Shown here: positions 1 to 8,083 of the stretch, in pieces
Numbering within the stretch: the first letter of the stretch is position 1
Layout: each line of letters starts with the position of its first letter
The notes under the pieces: generated by a model
Databases searched by the model: none
What the model saw: only the letters and a program-made list of their open reading frames with translations
What the model was told of the DNA's origin: nothing
Program-made: the position numbers and the translations under genes
Source: Lachnospiraceae bacterium
Lineage (GTDB): Bacteria; Bacillota; Clostridia; Lachnospirales; Lachnospiraceae
DNA: 64,000 bases
Assembly: GCA_009777715.1 (NCBI GenBank)
Contig: WRLH01000001.1
Span: forward strand, 1 to 64,000
Direction: 5' to 3'

Positions 1-677
1 GATAAACCATTTATTATGTCCGACATTGTGTGAGAGTAATCTGTAAAGGTTTTCGATTCATACTCAATCGACATATAGCACATTCCATTGTTCCCAATCC
101 ACGGCTCTTTTCTAAAATATGAATGCGCAACCTGACTGGGACTATTTGGGTCAAATTCATCTTCGCCTGGAAATGCGAGCATATTCACAAGCGGATGACC
201 GTCGTTAATCATCAGCGTACCGCCGCTTTTAAGGCACTCCCCCGCTTTTTCAAAGAGTTTGGTTAAATCTTTGAACCAACATATGGCACCGATTGTGAAG
301 AAAATAAAATCGAATTTATTGTAATAACTATCGGGTATTTCAAGAATATTGCAGTTAATAAACTCGCAGTTTTTGATGTCCGCCTTTTTTGCGGTCTCTC
401 TTGCCTGTTCCAAGATATTTTCGGCAATGTCAAAGCCATATCCGTAATCCGCACCGCTGTCTAAAACAAGTGAAAGCAGTTCCCGCCCGTTATTGCAACA
501 GAATTGCGCCACTGTTTTTCCATGAAAACTCATATTTAGTATTTCATTTTTCATATCGCTGCCAAAAAACTCGTAATTACCCTTTTTAAGCCTAATATAA
601 TTGTCGTCGCCCCAACTCGGCTTGCGATTGTTAAACGCTTCTTCCCAAGCGGCTTTATTAGTTTCAATATAATTCAT
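1..677 (-). CDS. class I SAM-dependent methyltransferase, partial (3' end outside window)
   Basis: The frame is open from the ATG at 677 to base 1, giving about 225 residues before the window edge. A strong GGAGG lies 6 bases before the ATG. The protein has the order of a Rossmann methyltransferase: a motif-I-like turn (VAQFCCNNGRELL, residues about 56-68), an acidic second strand (GYGFDIAENILEQARE), and a later strand-plus-helix FDFIFFTIGAICWF. The substrate cannot be told; small-molecule or ubiE-like methylation is typical of this group. It stands alone on the minus strand, diverging from the NlpC/P60 gene with its own promoter. Confidence 0.8.
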   Translation of the reverse strand, partial: MNYIETNKAAWEEAFNNRKPSWGDDNYIRLKKGNYEFFGSDMKNEILNMSFHGKTVAQFCCNNGRELLSLVLDSGADYGYGFDIAENILEQARETAKKADIKNCEFINCNILEIPDSYYNKFDFIFFTIGAICWFKDLTKLFEKAGECLKSGGTLMINDGHPLVNMLAFPGEDEFDPNSPSQVAHSYFRKEPWIGNNGMCYMSIEYESKTFTDYSHTMSDIINGL

Positions 678-700
678 TTTTTCCTCCAAATGCTAAGGAA

Positions 701-729
701 ATTATACCATATGAAGAAATGCTTGGCAA
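701..729 (-). promoter_or_regulatory. sigma-A promoter of the methyltransferase gene
   Basis: Read on the minus strand: -35 TTGCCA (729-724), a 17-base spacer, and -10 TATAAT (706-701). The start codon is about 25 bases downstream of the -10, so the leader is very short. Confidence 0.65.
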
Positions 730-800
730 TATCTTTGAAGAAAGCATAAAGTTCCGAAAGATGATTTCAACTAGGGGTTTGCTATTTATAATAGAACGGC

Positions 801-829
801 TTGACATTATTTAAGATGGCAGTTATAAT
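801..829 (+). promoter_or_regulatory. consensus sigma-A promoter of the NlpC/P60 gene
   Basis: Perfect -35 TTGACA (801-806), 17-base spacer and perfect -10 TATAAT (824-829). A small hairpin (GCGG/CCGC, about 870-887) abuts the Shine-Dalgarno sequence of the downstream gene. Confidence 0.8.
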
Positions 830-895
830 GGAAAATAGCTGTAACAAATTCGTAACATATACGGGAATGCGGCCGAAAGAACCGCGGAGGAAACT

Positions 896-1942
896 GTGGA
901 TAAATCCGTATTTAAAATACTTATCGTAATTCTCTTAGCTTTAATTGCTTTTAGGCCGCTTAATGCCGAAGCGCAGGAAAGTGAAACCGTTAGCCTTTCA
1001 TCGCTTGTCATGCCAGCCGGGATTGATTCACTTTTTGTGTCACAATTAACGGTTGAGGATTATCTTGAGGCGGCCGAACAGGCCGAGGGTTCGACTTTTG
1101 GCTATACGAATCTGGGTTTGTGCAATATTACCGACGCAAATAATCTGAATATCCGCTCAATCGCTGCCGCAGATGGCAGGATTGTTGGCAAATTGCCAAG
1201 AAACGCCGCTTGTGAAGTGATGTTTGAAGAGGGCGAGTGGAGTTTCATTGTGTCGGGAAATGTTGAGGGTTTTGTCAAAACAGAATTTCTTTCAACTGGT
1301 TTTGCCGCTATCCGCAGGGCCGAGGAGCTTGCGACCTTGGTTGCGGTCGTGACGACCGATTCCCTAAAGGTCAGGGAAGAAGCGAATACCGATTGCGAGA
1401 TTATTACCCAAGTTCCCCGCGGAGAAGTGCTTGAAATTGAAGAGATATTAGAAAATGGCTGGGTCATGATTTCGCTTGATGCAGAGTTTGCTTATGTCTC
1501 GGGCGAATATGTTGAGATCAAATACGATTTGCGCACCGCAATTACAATGACGGAGCTTTTATATGGCGAGGGTGTCTCTGATATCCGCGTTGATGTTTGT
1601 GAATATGCCAAGAAATTCCTTGGCAATCCTTACGTCTGGGGCGGAACGAGCCTGACAAAAGGGGCGGACTGCTCCGGCTTTGTCCAAAGTGTCTTTCGCA
1701 ATTTTGGGGTCAGGCTTCCGCGCAGCTCGGTCCAGCAAGCAGGGGTCGGGACGAAGATATCATTATCCGATATCAAGGCTGGCGATTTGATTTTCTATGC
1801 CAGGGGCGGGCGGATTGACCATGTTGCGATTTACATCGGCGGCGGGCAGGTCATCCATGCAAGCACCGCCCGGACCGGAATCAGGATTTCACGCTACAAC
1901 TACCGCACTCCCCATGCAATCAGGCGCGTTTTATATGATTAA
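896..1942 (+). CDS. secreted SH3-domain NlpC/P60 peptidoglycan endopeptidase
   Basis: 348 residues starting at GTG, with GGAGG six bases upstream. A signal peptide or N-terminal anchor (hydrophobic residues about 5-20) is followed by two bacterial SH3-like regions (about 70-125 and 145-200) and a C-terminal NlpC/P60 domain. The catalytic cysteine is C259 in GADCSGF; histidines are H309 in IDHVAIYIG and H321 in VIHAS. Family knowledge: such enzymes cut the D-Glu to DAP bond of peptidoglycan stems, with SH3 domains binding the wall. It has its own consensus promoter and a long 5' leader, so it is probably monocistronic. The exact role (growth, sporulation or germination) is not visible. Confidence 0.9.
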   Translation: MDKSVFKILIVILLALIAFRPLNAEAQESETVSLSSLVMPAGIDSLFVSQLTVEDYLEAAEQAEGSTFGYTNLGLCNITDANNLNIRSIAAADGRIVGKLPRNAACEVMFEEGEWSFIVSGNVEGFVKTEFLSTGFAAIRRAEELATLVAVVTTDSLKVREEANTDCEIITQVPRGEVLEIEEILENGWVMISLDAEFAYVSGEYVEIKYDLRTAITMTELLYGEGVSDIRVDVCEYAKKFLGNPYVWGGTSLTKGADCSGFVQSVFRNFGVRLPRSSVQQAGVGTKISLSDIKAGDLIFYARGGRIDHVAIYIGGGQVIHASTARTGIRISRYNYRTPHAIRRVLYD

Positions 1943-1950
1943 AATAACGC

Positions 1951-1979
1951 TTTACATTAGCATTATGGTGTGATATATT
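1951..1979 (+). promoter_or_regulatory. sigma-A promoter for rpsO (and probably pnp)
   Basis: -35 TTTACA (1951-1956), 17-base spacer, -10 TATATT (1974-1979). It gives a leader of about 140 bases before rpsO, containing an imperfect hairpin near 2010-2035 and the 15-bp repeats. Confidence 0.6.
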
Positions 1980-2050
1980 AGTTTAGGATATTAAGACCCT
2001 TTTGCGCAGATACCGGATTCTCCACCGTTATCAGGGCATAAGGCAATAAA

Positions 2051-2110
2051 CGTGTAAACACGTAACGTGAAAACACATACCGTGAAAACACATACCGTGA
2101 AAACACGTAT
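2051..2110 (+). repeat. four 15-bp tandem repeats in the rpsO leader
   Basis: Four consecutive 15-base units with core CGTGAAAACACATAC occupy 2051-2065, 2066-2080, 2081-2095 and 2096-2110. The two middle units are identical; the outer ones differ at three or fewer bases. The array ends 16 bases before the rpsO ATG and just before its GGAG. A GTG in the second unit extends the rpsO frame, but this is an accident of the repeat. Confidence 0.9.
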
Positions 2111-2126
2111 AATAATGGAGGTTACA

Positions 2127-2393
2127 ATGATTTCAAAGGAAAAGAAAAACGCAATTATCAAGGACTATGCCCGGAGCGAGGGCGATACTGGGTCACCGGA
2201 AGTCCAGATTGCTGTACTTACAGCCCGTATTGCTGAACTGACTGAACATCTTAAAGTTAATCCCAAAGATTTCCATTCCGCCAGAGGAATGTTAAAGATG
2301 ATTGGCCATAGAAAAGGCTTGTTAAATTATTTAAAAGGAAAAGATATTGAAAGATATCGTGACTTAATTGGCAGGCTGAAGATTAGGAAATAG
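2127..2393 (+). CDS. rpsO: 30S ribosomal protein S15
   Basis: 88 residues beginning [20 protein letters not shown], the normal length and N terminus of S15. GGAGG lies six bases before the ATG. The family signature GSPEVQIA and the C-terminal [18 protein letters not shown] region are intact. S15 binds the central domain of 16S rRNA early in small-subunit assembly. It is followed by pnp, the common bacterial arrangement. In several bacteria S15 represses its own mRNA through leader structures; the leader here carries hairpins and tandem repeats, but autoregulation is inference. Upstream in-frame starts inside the repeat are rejected because they add a non-conserved tail. Confidence 0.98.
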   Translation: MISKEKKNAIIKDYARSEGDTGSPEVQIAVLTARIAELTEHLKVNPKDFHSARGMLKMIGHRKGLLNYLKGKDIERYRDLIGRLKIRK

Positions 2394-2410
2394 TTTATCA
2401 GATAATAATG

Positions 2411-2485
2411 GGCAGGAGATTGAATCGAGACCACTGACTTAGATATCATTTGATGTCTTAGTCAGTAGTTTCGATATTTTCTGCC
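2411..2485 (+). promoter_or_regulatory. long intergenic hairpin between rpsO and pnp (candidate RNase III processing site)
   Basis: Pairing by eye: an upper stem of 24 positions (2424-2447 with 2452-2475, loop ATTT) has two mismatches and two G-U pairs. A three-base bulge (2421-2423) separates it from a lower stem of 10 pairs (2411-2420 with 2476-2485). No T tract follows, so it is not a normal intrinsic terminator. In Escherichia coli a comparable stem in the pnp leader is cut by RNase III and mediates PNPase autoregulation; the same role here is inference from position and shape. Confidence 0.7.
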
Positions 2486-2510
2486 TAATATATATTATAA
2501 GGAGAAGAAA

Positions 2511-4613
2511 ATGAACGAATTTAAAACATTTACAAAGGAGCTGGCCGGACATACCCTAAGGGTTGACATTGGCCGCGTTGGCAAACAGGCGAATGGCTGT
2601 GCCTTAGTATACTATGGAGATACAACAGTCCTTAGTACCGCAACTTCTTCAGACAAGCCCCGGGATGGAATTGATTACTTTCCCTTGGGTGTTGAATATG
2701 AAGAAAAACTTTATTCAGCTGGGAAAATTCCTGGCGGCTTCAACAAAAGAGAGGGACGGGCAAGCGAAAATGCCGTTCTTACCTGCCGGGTAATTGACCG
2801 CCCGATGCGTCCTTTATTTCCGGACGACTACCGCAATGACGTGACATTAAATAACTTAGTGCTTTCTGTTGACCCTAGTTGCCGCCCGGAAATTACGGCA
2901 ATGATTGGGACGGCAATCGCAACCTGCATTTCGGACATTCCTTTTAATGGCCCAATTGCAATGACCCAAATCGGGCTGGTTGACGGCGAATTTGTTGTTA
3001 ACCCCAGCCAAGAGCAATGGAAAATTGGCGACTTAAATCTGACTGTCGCATCAACCAGCGACAAAATCGCGATGATTGAAGCTAATGCCAATGAAGTGCC
3101 GGAAGACAAAATGCTTACAGCAATCTATAAAGCCCATGAGGTTAACTTAGAGCTGATTGAGTTTATTAATAAAATCATTGCTGATTGCGGAAAAGTAAAA
3201 CATGACTACGAAAGTCAAGCGTTGCCGGCACAGTTATTTGAAGAAATTGAAAAAATCGTGACTCCGTCCGAAATGGAAATCGCTGTTTTTACTGACGAAA
3301 AGCAAGTCCGCCAAGAAAATATCAAGAATATTACGGACCGACTTTCTGAAGCTTTTAAGGATAACGAAGAATATTTAAGCGTCTTGGGCGAAGCCATTTA
3401 CCAATACCAGAAAAAAACCGTCCGCAAGATGATTCTAAAAGACAAAAAGAGGCCTGATGGCAGGGCAATGGACGAAATCCGTCATTTGTCAGCCGAAATT
3501 GATTTGATTCCGCGTGTCCATGGCGCGGGAATGTTTACCCGCGGCCAGACCCAGATTTGCACGATTACGACTTTAGCCCCCATGTCAGAAATGCAGCGGA
3601 TTGACGGCTTAGATGAAAATGAAATAAATAAAAGATATATGCACCATTACAATTTCCCGTCCTATTCGGTGGGTGAAACAAGGCCAAGCCGCGGCCCTGG
3701 CCGCCGTGAAATCGGCCATGGGGCTTTAGCCGAAAAAGCGTTGATTCCTGTCCTTCCCAGCTTGGAAGATTTTCCTTACGCAATCCGGACAGTTTCAGAA
3801 ACATTTGAATCGAACGGCTCAACCTCGCAGGCTGCCGTTTGTGCGTCAAGCCTTTCCTTGATGGCGGCTGGTGTCCCGATTAAAAAAGCGGTCGCCGGGA
3901 TTTCGTGCGGCATGGTGACTGGTGAAAACATTGATGATTTTGTCCTTTTGACTGATATCCAAGGCCTTGAAGACTTTTTTGGCGACATGGATTTTAAAGT
4001 TGCCGGGACTAATGATGGCATTACCGCGATCCAGATGGATTTAAAAGTGCATGGCCTGACCAAAAAAATAGTTGAAGCGGCAATTAAGAATACCAAAGAA
4101 GCCAGGACTTACATCTTAAATGAAGTAATGGCTCCTTGTATCGCCGAACCGCGTCCGGAAATCAGCGAATATGCCCCGAAAATCACCGCGATTAACATTG
4201 ATCCGGAGAAAATCGGTGAAGTGGTTGGCCAGCGCGGAAAAACAATTAATGAAATTATTAACCGTACCGGCGTAAAAATTGATATCACTGATGACGGAAC
4301 GGTTTCAATTTGCGGAACTGATACCGAGATGATGAAAAAAGCGGTCGAGATGGTTGAGATAATAACAACTGATTTTGCAACTGGCCAAATTTTTACTGGT
4401 TCAGTTGTCAGCATTAGGGAATTTGGCTGTTTCGTTGAGTTTGCCCCAGGCAAAGAGGGAATGGTCCATATCTCGAAAATTGCAAAAAACCGGATTGACA
4501 AAGTCGAAGACGCAATAAGCTTAGGCGAAAAAGTGACCGTTGTCTGCCTTGGCAAGGACAAGATGGGCCGGATGGGCTTCTCGATTAAGGATGTCCCGGC
4601 GAATAAAATGTAG
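2511..4613 (+). CDS. pnp: polyribonucleotide nucleotidyltransferase (PNPase)
   Basis: 700 residues, normal length. Two RNase PH-type domains (about 1-230 and 310-545; GRxxxEIGHGALAEKAL in the second) flank an all-helical linker, followed by a KH domain (IGEVVGQRGKTINEI, about 563-577) and an S1 domain (about 620-690, FTGSVVSIREFGCFVEF). It degrades RNA 3' to 5' with phosphate and can add tails. AAGGAG lies before the ATG. It follows rpsO across the long hairpin and ends at a good terminator, so rpsO-pnp is a closed two-gene unit. Confidence 0.98.
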   Translation: MNEFKTFTKELAGHTLRVDIGRVGKQANGCALVYYGDTTVLSTATSSDKPRDGIDYFPLGVEYEEKLYSAGKIPGGFNKREGRASENAVLTCRVIDRPMRPLFPDDYRNDVTLNNLVLSVDPSCRPEITAMIGTAIATCISDIPFNGPIAMTQIGLVDGEFVVNPSQEQWKIGDLNLTVASTSDKIAMIEANANEVPEDKMLTAIYKAHEVNLELIEFINKIIADCGKVKHDYESQALPAQLFEEIEKIVTPSEMEIAVFTDEKQVRQENIKNITDRLSEAFKDNEEYLSVLGEAIYQYQKKTVRKMILKDKKRPDGRAMDEIRHLSAEIDLIPRVHGAGMFTRGQTQICTITTLAPMSEMQRIDGLDENEINKRYMHHYNFPSYSVGETRPSRGPGRREIGHGALAEKALIPVLPSLEDFPYAIRTVSETFESNGSTSQAAVCASSLSLMAAGVPIKKAVAGISCGMVTGENIDDFVLLTDIQGLEDFFGDMDFKVAGTNDGITAIQMDLKVHGLTKKIVEAAIKNTKEARTYILNEVMAPCIAEPRPEISEYAPKITAINIDPEKIGEVVGQRGKTINEIINRTGVKIDITDDGTVSICGTDTEMMKKAVEMVEIITTDFATGQIFTGSVVSIREFGCFVEFAPGKEGMVHISKIAKNRIDKVEDAISLGEKVTVVCLGKDKMGRMGFSIKDVPANKM

Positions 4614-4640
4614 GTAAAAAGTAAATAACAGCATTCTCTT

Positions 4641-4670
4641 AAAGGTGGCGTGACAGCACGTCACCTTTTT
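4641..4670 (+). terminator. intrinsic terminator after pnp
   Basis: Ten-pair stem AGGTGGCGTG/CACGTCACCT with one G-U pair and loop ACAG, followed by TTTTT. Confidence 0.85.
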
Positions 4671-4716
4671 AGGGTTTGTATACTTTTATTATCTTTTGCA
4701 TATGTAAAGCGAGGTC

Positions 4717-5886
4717 ATGAATATTAAGTTTATATTTATTACAAGTATTCTTATAGCTTTAGATCAAGGCGTTAAATTATTGATGTCCGCTTTTATCGGG
4801 AATAATATCGTAGTCTTGATACCTAATTTCTTACAAATCGAATTAGAAATTAACAATGCAGGCTATTTAGAGTATTTCACTTCATTCTTTGGAGTATTAA
4901 AGCTTATATGCTTATTATTTTTAAGTTTTCTGGGTTTGATGTTTGCATTTAAAATGACCAGATTTATATCAAGCAAATACTATTACTTAGATATTTGGGT
5001 ATATTTTGCCTGTGCGGCAACAATGTGTTTCATCATTGATTGTCTATTTTGGCGCGGATCACTAGATTTTATTGCTGTACTTTTAGAGAAACCGACTTAT
5101 AGTTTTAAAGCAATATTCGATATTAAGGATATATACATATCGGCATTTGCTTTATTAGGGTTATTGCGTTTGCTTTTGCTTTTGATTGACGGATTAACTA
5201 TAGCACTAAAAGAAGGAAAACTAAAAAGAATAGAAACTATAAAGATAAGTAATTTTGGGAAGTTACTAAAAAATATATTCTTATTAAAAGAGGAAGATTT
5301 TTTTACTAAATTGAAAATTAAAACAATAATAATTCATGTTACATATGCTATTTTAGTTTTTGCAGCGGCAGCTTCTATTATTTTTTTAGATTATGCGAGA
5401 GAAAGAAGTGGAAACTTTATTAGAATAGACGGCACACATATTAATAAGTCCTTAGATAAGCTCAATATAAATTATGGTAATTTTGCCGAAGCAGCGAATT
5501 TTCGCTTAATTCGATTAAGGAATCCTTTAAAAGATGCTGATCTTGAACCATTAGGATATATGACCAATTTAGCCATGCTTAAGGTAATGGGAAATGAATT
5601 TAAGGACATGGGTAAATTAGCAGATGTATTATCTAAAATGCCAAATTTAACAAGTTTATGGCTTACGGCAAATCAAATTAACGATATTACTGCTTTATCA
5701 GATTTTACGCAATTGGAATATTTATATTTAAGCAACAATGACATTGGTAACGTCGATCCGCTTTTTAATCTAACCACGTTAAAGGAATTGTATTTGATCG
5801 GAAATCCGTTATTTCCTGAACAAATTGAGGAGCTTAAAGCTCAATTGCCGAATACGGAAATATATTCGGATTATGCCGCCCATTAA
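4717..5886 (+). CDS. signal-peptidase-II-like membrane domain fused to leucine-rich repeats
   Basis: 389 residues, ATG with GAGG upstream. Residues 1-160 contain hydrophobic segments arranged like LspA: LDQGVK (D16), the strand NFLQIELEINNAG (N46-N47), IIDCLFWRGSLDFI (D108) and AIFDIKDIYI (D138). D108 and D138 align with the LspA catalytic aspartates, but the flanking N and R of the NxxDR motif are lost. A further membrane segment (about 205-225) precedes a C-terminal region (about 274-385) of internalin-like leucine-rich repeats (LTSLWLTANQI, LEYLYLSNNDI, LKELYLIGNPL). The fusion is continuous in one frame. The function is unknown; a degenerate or specialised lipoprotein-processing enzyme is possible. 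The gene is AT-rich and bounded by terminators on both sides. Confidence 0.75.
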   Translation: MNIKFIFITSILIALDQGVKLLMSAFIGNNIVVLIPNFLQIELEINNAGYLEYFTSFFGVLKLICLLFLSFLGLMFAFKMTRFISSKYYYLDIWVYFACAATMCFIIDCLFWRGSLDFIAVLLEKPTYSFKAIFDIKDIYISAFALLGLLRLLLLLIDGLTIALKEGKLKRIETIKISNFGKLLKNIFLLKEEDFFTKLKIKTIIIHVTYAILVFAAAASIIFLDYARERSGNFIRIDGTHINKSLDKLNINYGNFAEAANFRLIRLRNPLKDADLEPLGYMTNLAMLKVMGNEFKDMGKLADVLSKMPNLTSLWLTANQINDITALSDFTQLEYLYLSNNDIGNVDPLFNLTTLKELYLIGNPLFPEQIEELKAQLPNTEIYSDYAAH

Positions 5887-5892
5887 TAATCT

Positions 5893-5934
5893 AAGGGATT
5901 GCCGCACACCAACTGTGCGGTAGTCCTTTTTTTT
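5893..5934 (+). terminator. intrinsic terminator after the LspA-like/LRR gene
   Basis: Stem CCGCACA/TGTGCGG extended by weaker pairs (AAGGGATTG with TAGTCCTT), followed by eight T residues. It separates the accessory gene from spoIIIA. Confidence 0.85.
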
Positions 5935-6011
5935 ATTTAATAAAAAACTATGCCACAAAGGAGTAATAAATAGGACAAGGAAGCAATATATTTAGAAAAA
6001 CACTTAAGGCA

Positions 6012-6935
6012 ATGATGGTTAAAGCAGAAGAAATTCTTAATATATTTCCGGGGAAACTGCGCGAGAGATTTAAAGAAATCGCAAACCGGGCCGATGAGTT
6101 GCAGGAAATAAGGTTTTCGGTCAGGCGTCCGGTCAGGGTGGTCTTAAAAAATAAAGAGTTTTTTCTTGATTTAAGCGGGAAGCCCATAAAATCCAAAGAA
6201 ACCTGCTGGATTATTAATGAAAAAGAAATTGATGAAATTTTAAATTACGTATGCAAATACTCATTATACGCTTTTGAAGATGAAATCAGCCAAGGGTTTA
6301 TTACTATCCCCGGCGGACACCGGATTGGCCTTGCCGGACAGGTGGTCTTAAATAGCGAAAACAAAGTCAGGAATATCAAAAATATCCGCTTCCTTAATAT
6401 TCGCGTTTCCCATGAAATAATTGGGGCTGCTGGCAAAATATTACCCTTTGTTTTTGACAAGAGATTGTTTAATGTCTTGATAATAGCCCCGCCGGGCTGC
6501 GGAAAAACAACGATGCTACGCGATTTGATCCGCCAAGTTTCTGATGGCAGCCCTAATATGCCGGGATTTCAGATTGGAGTTGTTGATGAACGCTCGGAAA
6601 TTGCCGGAAGTTACTTAGGCATTCCCCAAAATGACGTTGGGACAAGAACCTGTGTCATGGACGCTTGCCCAAAAGTGCAAGGCATGATGATGTTAATCCG
6701 CTCAATGTCGCCGGAAATCGTGGCGGTTGATGAAATCGGCAGCAAAGAGGATTTAGAAGCAATTAAGAATGTCATTACTTGCGGCAGCAAAATATTTGCA
6801 ACAATCCATGGATATTCAATGGCCGATGTCAAAGGATTTAAAGATATGTTTGAACGGTTTATTATTCTTCATAAAAAAGGCGGCATTTGCCGGGTAAAAG
6901 AGGTTTGGGGGGAAGAAATAATATGGTGCGAATAA
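6012..6935 (+). CDS. spoIIIAA: stage III sporulation protein AA, secretion ATPase
   Basis: 307 residues, usual length. Walker A is APPGCGKTTM (about 159-168), Walker B lies in MSPEIVAVDEIG (about 232-243), and FATIHG follows. SpoIIIAA is a type II/IV secretion-like ATPase on the mother-cell side that is thought to power the SpoIIIA-SpoIIQ channel between mother cell and forespore. It is the first gene of the eight-gene operon. Start choice between adjacent ATGs at 6012 and 6015 is open. A strong AAAGGAG at about 5957 has no start codon at a proper distance. A mother-cell sigma-E promoter is expected from family knowledge but I could not find a convincing one. Confidence 0.96.
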   Translation: MMVKAEEILNIFPGKLRERFKEIANRADELQEIRFSVRRPVRVVLKNKEFFLDLSGKPIKSKETCWIINEKEIDEILNYVCKYSLYAFEDEISQGFITIPGGHRIGLAGQVVLNSENKVRNIKNIRFLNIRVSHEIIGAAGKILPFVFDKRLFNVLIIAPPGCGKTTMLRDLIRQVSDGSPNMPGFQIGVVDERSEIAGSYLGIPQNDVGTRTCVMDACPKVQGMMMLIRSMSPEIVAVDEIGSKEDLEAIKNVITCGSKIFATIHGYSMADVKGFKDMFERFIILHKKGGICRVKEVWGEEIIWCE

Positions 6936-7438
6936 TCGGGACGCTTTTACTACTGGCCGGATCGTCCGGAATGGCATACTCTTATTGTCATGAGCAAAAT
7001 GAACGGCTTAAGATTTTAAAGAATATGCGGGAAATTTTTATCCGGATTAAAAATGAAATTGAATATTTAAAGGCTTCAATTCCGGAAATTTGCTTTAGCT
7101 TGGGTGAAAAAAACATCAGCTTTAATAAAGTATTTACAGCGATTTATGAAGAATTGGAATTAAATAACGGGTGTTCTTTTAATGAAATCTGGCAGCGGCA
7201 TTTTACAGCAAGCCTAAAAAATATGCCCCTTAAAGAGACCGAAAAAGAAATGATAAAATCATTTCCGGACAGCTTAGTTTATCGCGAAAGCAAAGGACAG
7301 GCTGACGGAATGGAAAAATATATCAATGAGGTTTCAAAATATGTCGGTGAAATTGAAACGGTCATAAAAAATAAAAACAAGGTCATGATGTGCGTGGGGG
7401 TAATGGCAGGAATGATAACAACTGTTATTTTATTATGA
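6923..7438 (+). CDS. spoIIIAB: stage III sporulation protein AB
   Basis: 171 residues, starting at the ATG at 6923 with a G-rich Shine-Dalgarno (6907-6914). It overlaps the end of spoIIIAA by 13 bases, which suggests translational coupling. N-terminal hydrophobic segment (IIGTLLLLAGSSGMAYSY), a helical body and a C-terminal hydrophobic segment, as in SpoIIIAB and the related GspF-like fold. It is a membrane component of the mother-cell half of the channel. An earlier in-frame start at 6887 would add a non-conserved extension. Confidence 0.93.
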   Translation: MVRIIGTLLLLAGSSGMAYSYCHEQNERLKILKNMREIFIRIKNEIEYLKASIPEICFSLGEKNISFNKVFTAIYEELELNNGCSFNEIWQRHFTASLKNMPLKETEKEMIKSFPDSLVYRESKGQADGMEKYINEVSKYVGEIETVIKNKNKVMMCVGVMAGMITTVILL

Positions 7439-7470
7439 AATCAGCTTTAATTAAGAAGGAGAAGGGTATT

Positions 7471-7665
7471 ATGGCAATTAGCTTGATTTTTCGGATTGCG
7501 GCAGTAGGGATATTAATTACAATTCTCAATCAGATTCTCAAACATAGCGGCCGGGAGGATCATGCTTTTTTACTTAGCTTGGCAGGATTGCTTTTAGTGT
7601 TAACTTGGATTCTGCCCGCCATTTATGATTTGTTTATGATGATTCAGAGTTTGTTTGAGCTTTAG
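7471..7665 (+). CDS. spoIIIAC: stage III sporulation protein AC
   Basis: 64 residues starting MAISLIFRIAAVGIL, with AAGGAGAAGG before the ATG. It is two transmembrane helices (about 5-23 and 33-60), the standard SpoIIIAC size and layout, with the family hallmark of a short polar linker (HSGREDH). It sits between spoIIIAB and spoIIIAD. A longer reading from 7390 overlaps spoIIIAB and is rejected because the start at 7471 has the ribosome site. Confidence 0.93.
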   Translation: MAISLIFRIAAVGILITILNQILKHSGREDHAFLLSLAGLLLVLTWILPAIYDLFMMIQSLFEL

Positions 7666-7687
7666 ATAACGATTTTGGAGGAGCTAA

Positions 7688-8074
7688 GTGGATATTATCA
7701 AAATCGGGTTACTGGGCATTTTCGGAGCTTTCCTTGCTTTGCAATTTAAGAAAGAAAAGCCGGAATATAGCTTTTATATCGCAATTGCAATTGGGATGGC
7801 CATTTTCGCCTTAGCTGCCCAAAGATTAAGTGATGTGCTGGGAAATTTTGCCAATCTTTCTGCTTATATTGAAAACGGAAATATGTATTTTGGGATTTTA
7901 TTTAAGGTTGTTGGCATTACATATATCTGCGAGTTTAGCCAGGCGATATGCCGTGATGCCGGATATTTGTCCCTGGCTGGCCAGATTGAGATTTTCGGCA
8001 AAATATCAGTCCTATTAGTCGGAATGCCAATTCTTCTCACTATTATTGATAATATTACGAGGATTTCAGTGTGA
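7688..8074 (+). CDS. spoIIIAD: stage III sporulation protein AD
   Basis: 128 residues from a GTG start, preceded by GGAGGAGC. It has four predicted hydrophobic helices and is related in sequence style to SpoIIIAC (duplicated topology), the normal SpoIIIAD form. It is a membrane component of the SpoIIIA complex. It lies 22 bases after spoIIIAC and 9 bases before spoIIIAE, within the operon. Confidence 0.93.
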   Translation: MDIIKIGLLGIFGAFLALQFKKEKPEYSFYIAIAIGMAIFALAAQRLSDVLGNFANLSAYIENGNMYFGILFKVVGITYICEFSQAICRDAGYLSLAGQIEIFGKISVLLVGMPILLTIIDNITRISV

Positions 8075-8083
8075 GGTTTATGT

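Noticed and set aside
263-454. Separate 63-residue minus-strand gene at the left edge
   Set aside because: A different minus-strand frame is open from 677 to the window edge, has a strong ribosome site and promoter, and encodes a recognisable methyltransferase.
2051-2110. CRISPR array
   Set aside because: Repeats are contiguous 15-mers without spacers; the arrays at 20856 and 42145 are the same kind. No cas gene is present.
2067-2393. Longer rpsO starting at GTG 2067 (108 residues)
   Set aside because: The extra residues are encoded by the 15-bp repeats, and the ATG at 2127 has its own GGAGG and matches the conserved S15 N terminus.
3776-4561. Long open frames on the minus strand inside pnp (and similar ones in recN, polA, polC)
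   Set aside because: They are shadows of well-conserved + strand genes, lack ribosome sites and encode low-complexity Ser/Ile-rich sequence.
5957-5963. Unused strong Shine-Dalgarno AAAGGAG before spoIIIAA as evidence of a small gene
   Set aside because: No ATG, GTG or TTG lies at a proper distance and the following frame stops at once (TAATAAATAG).
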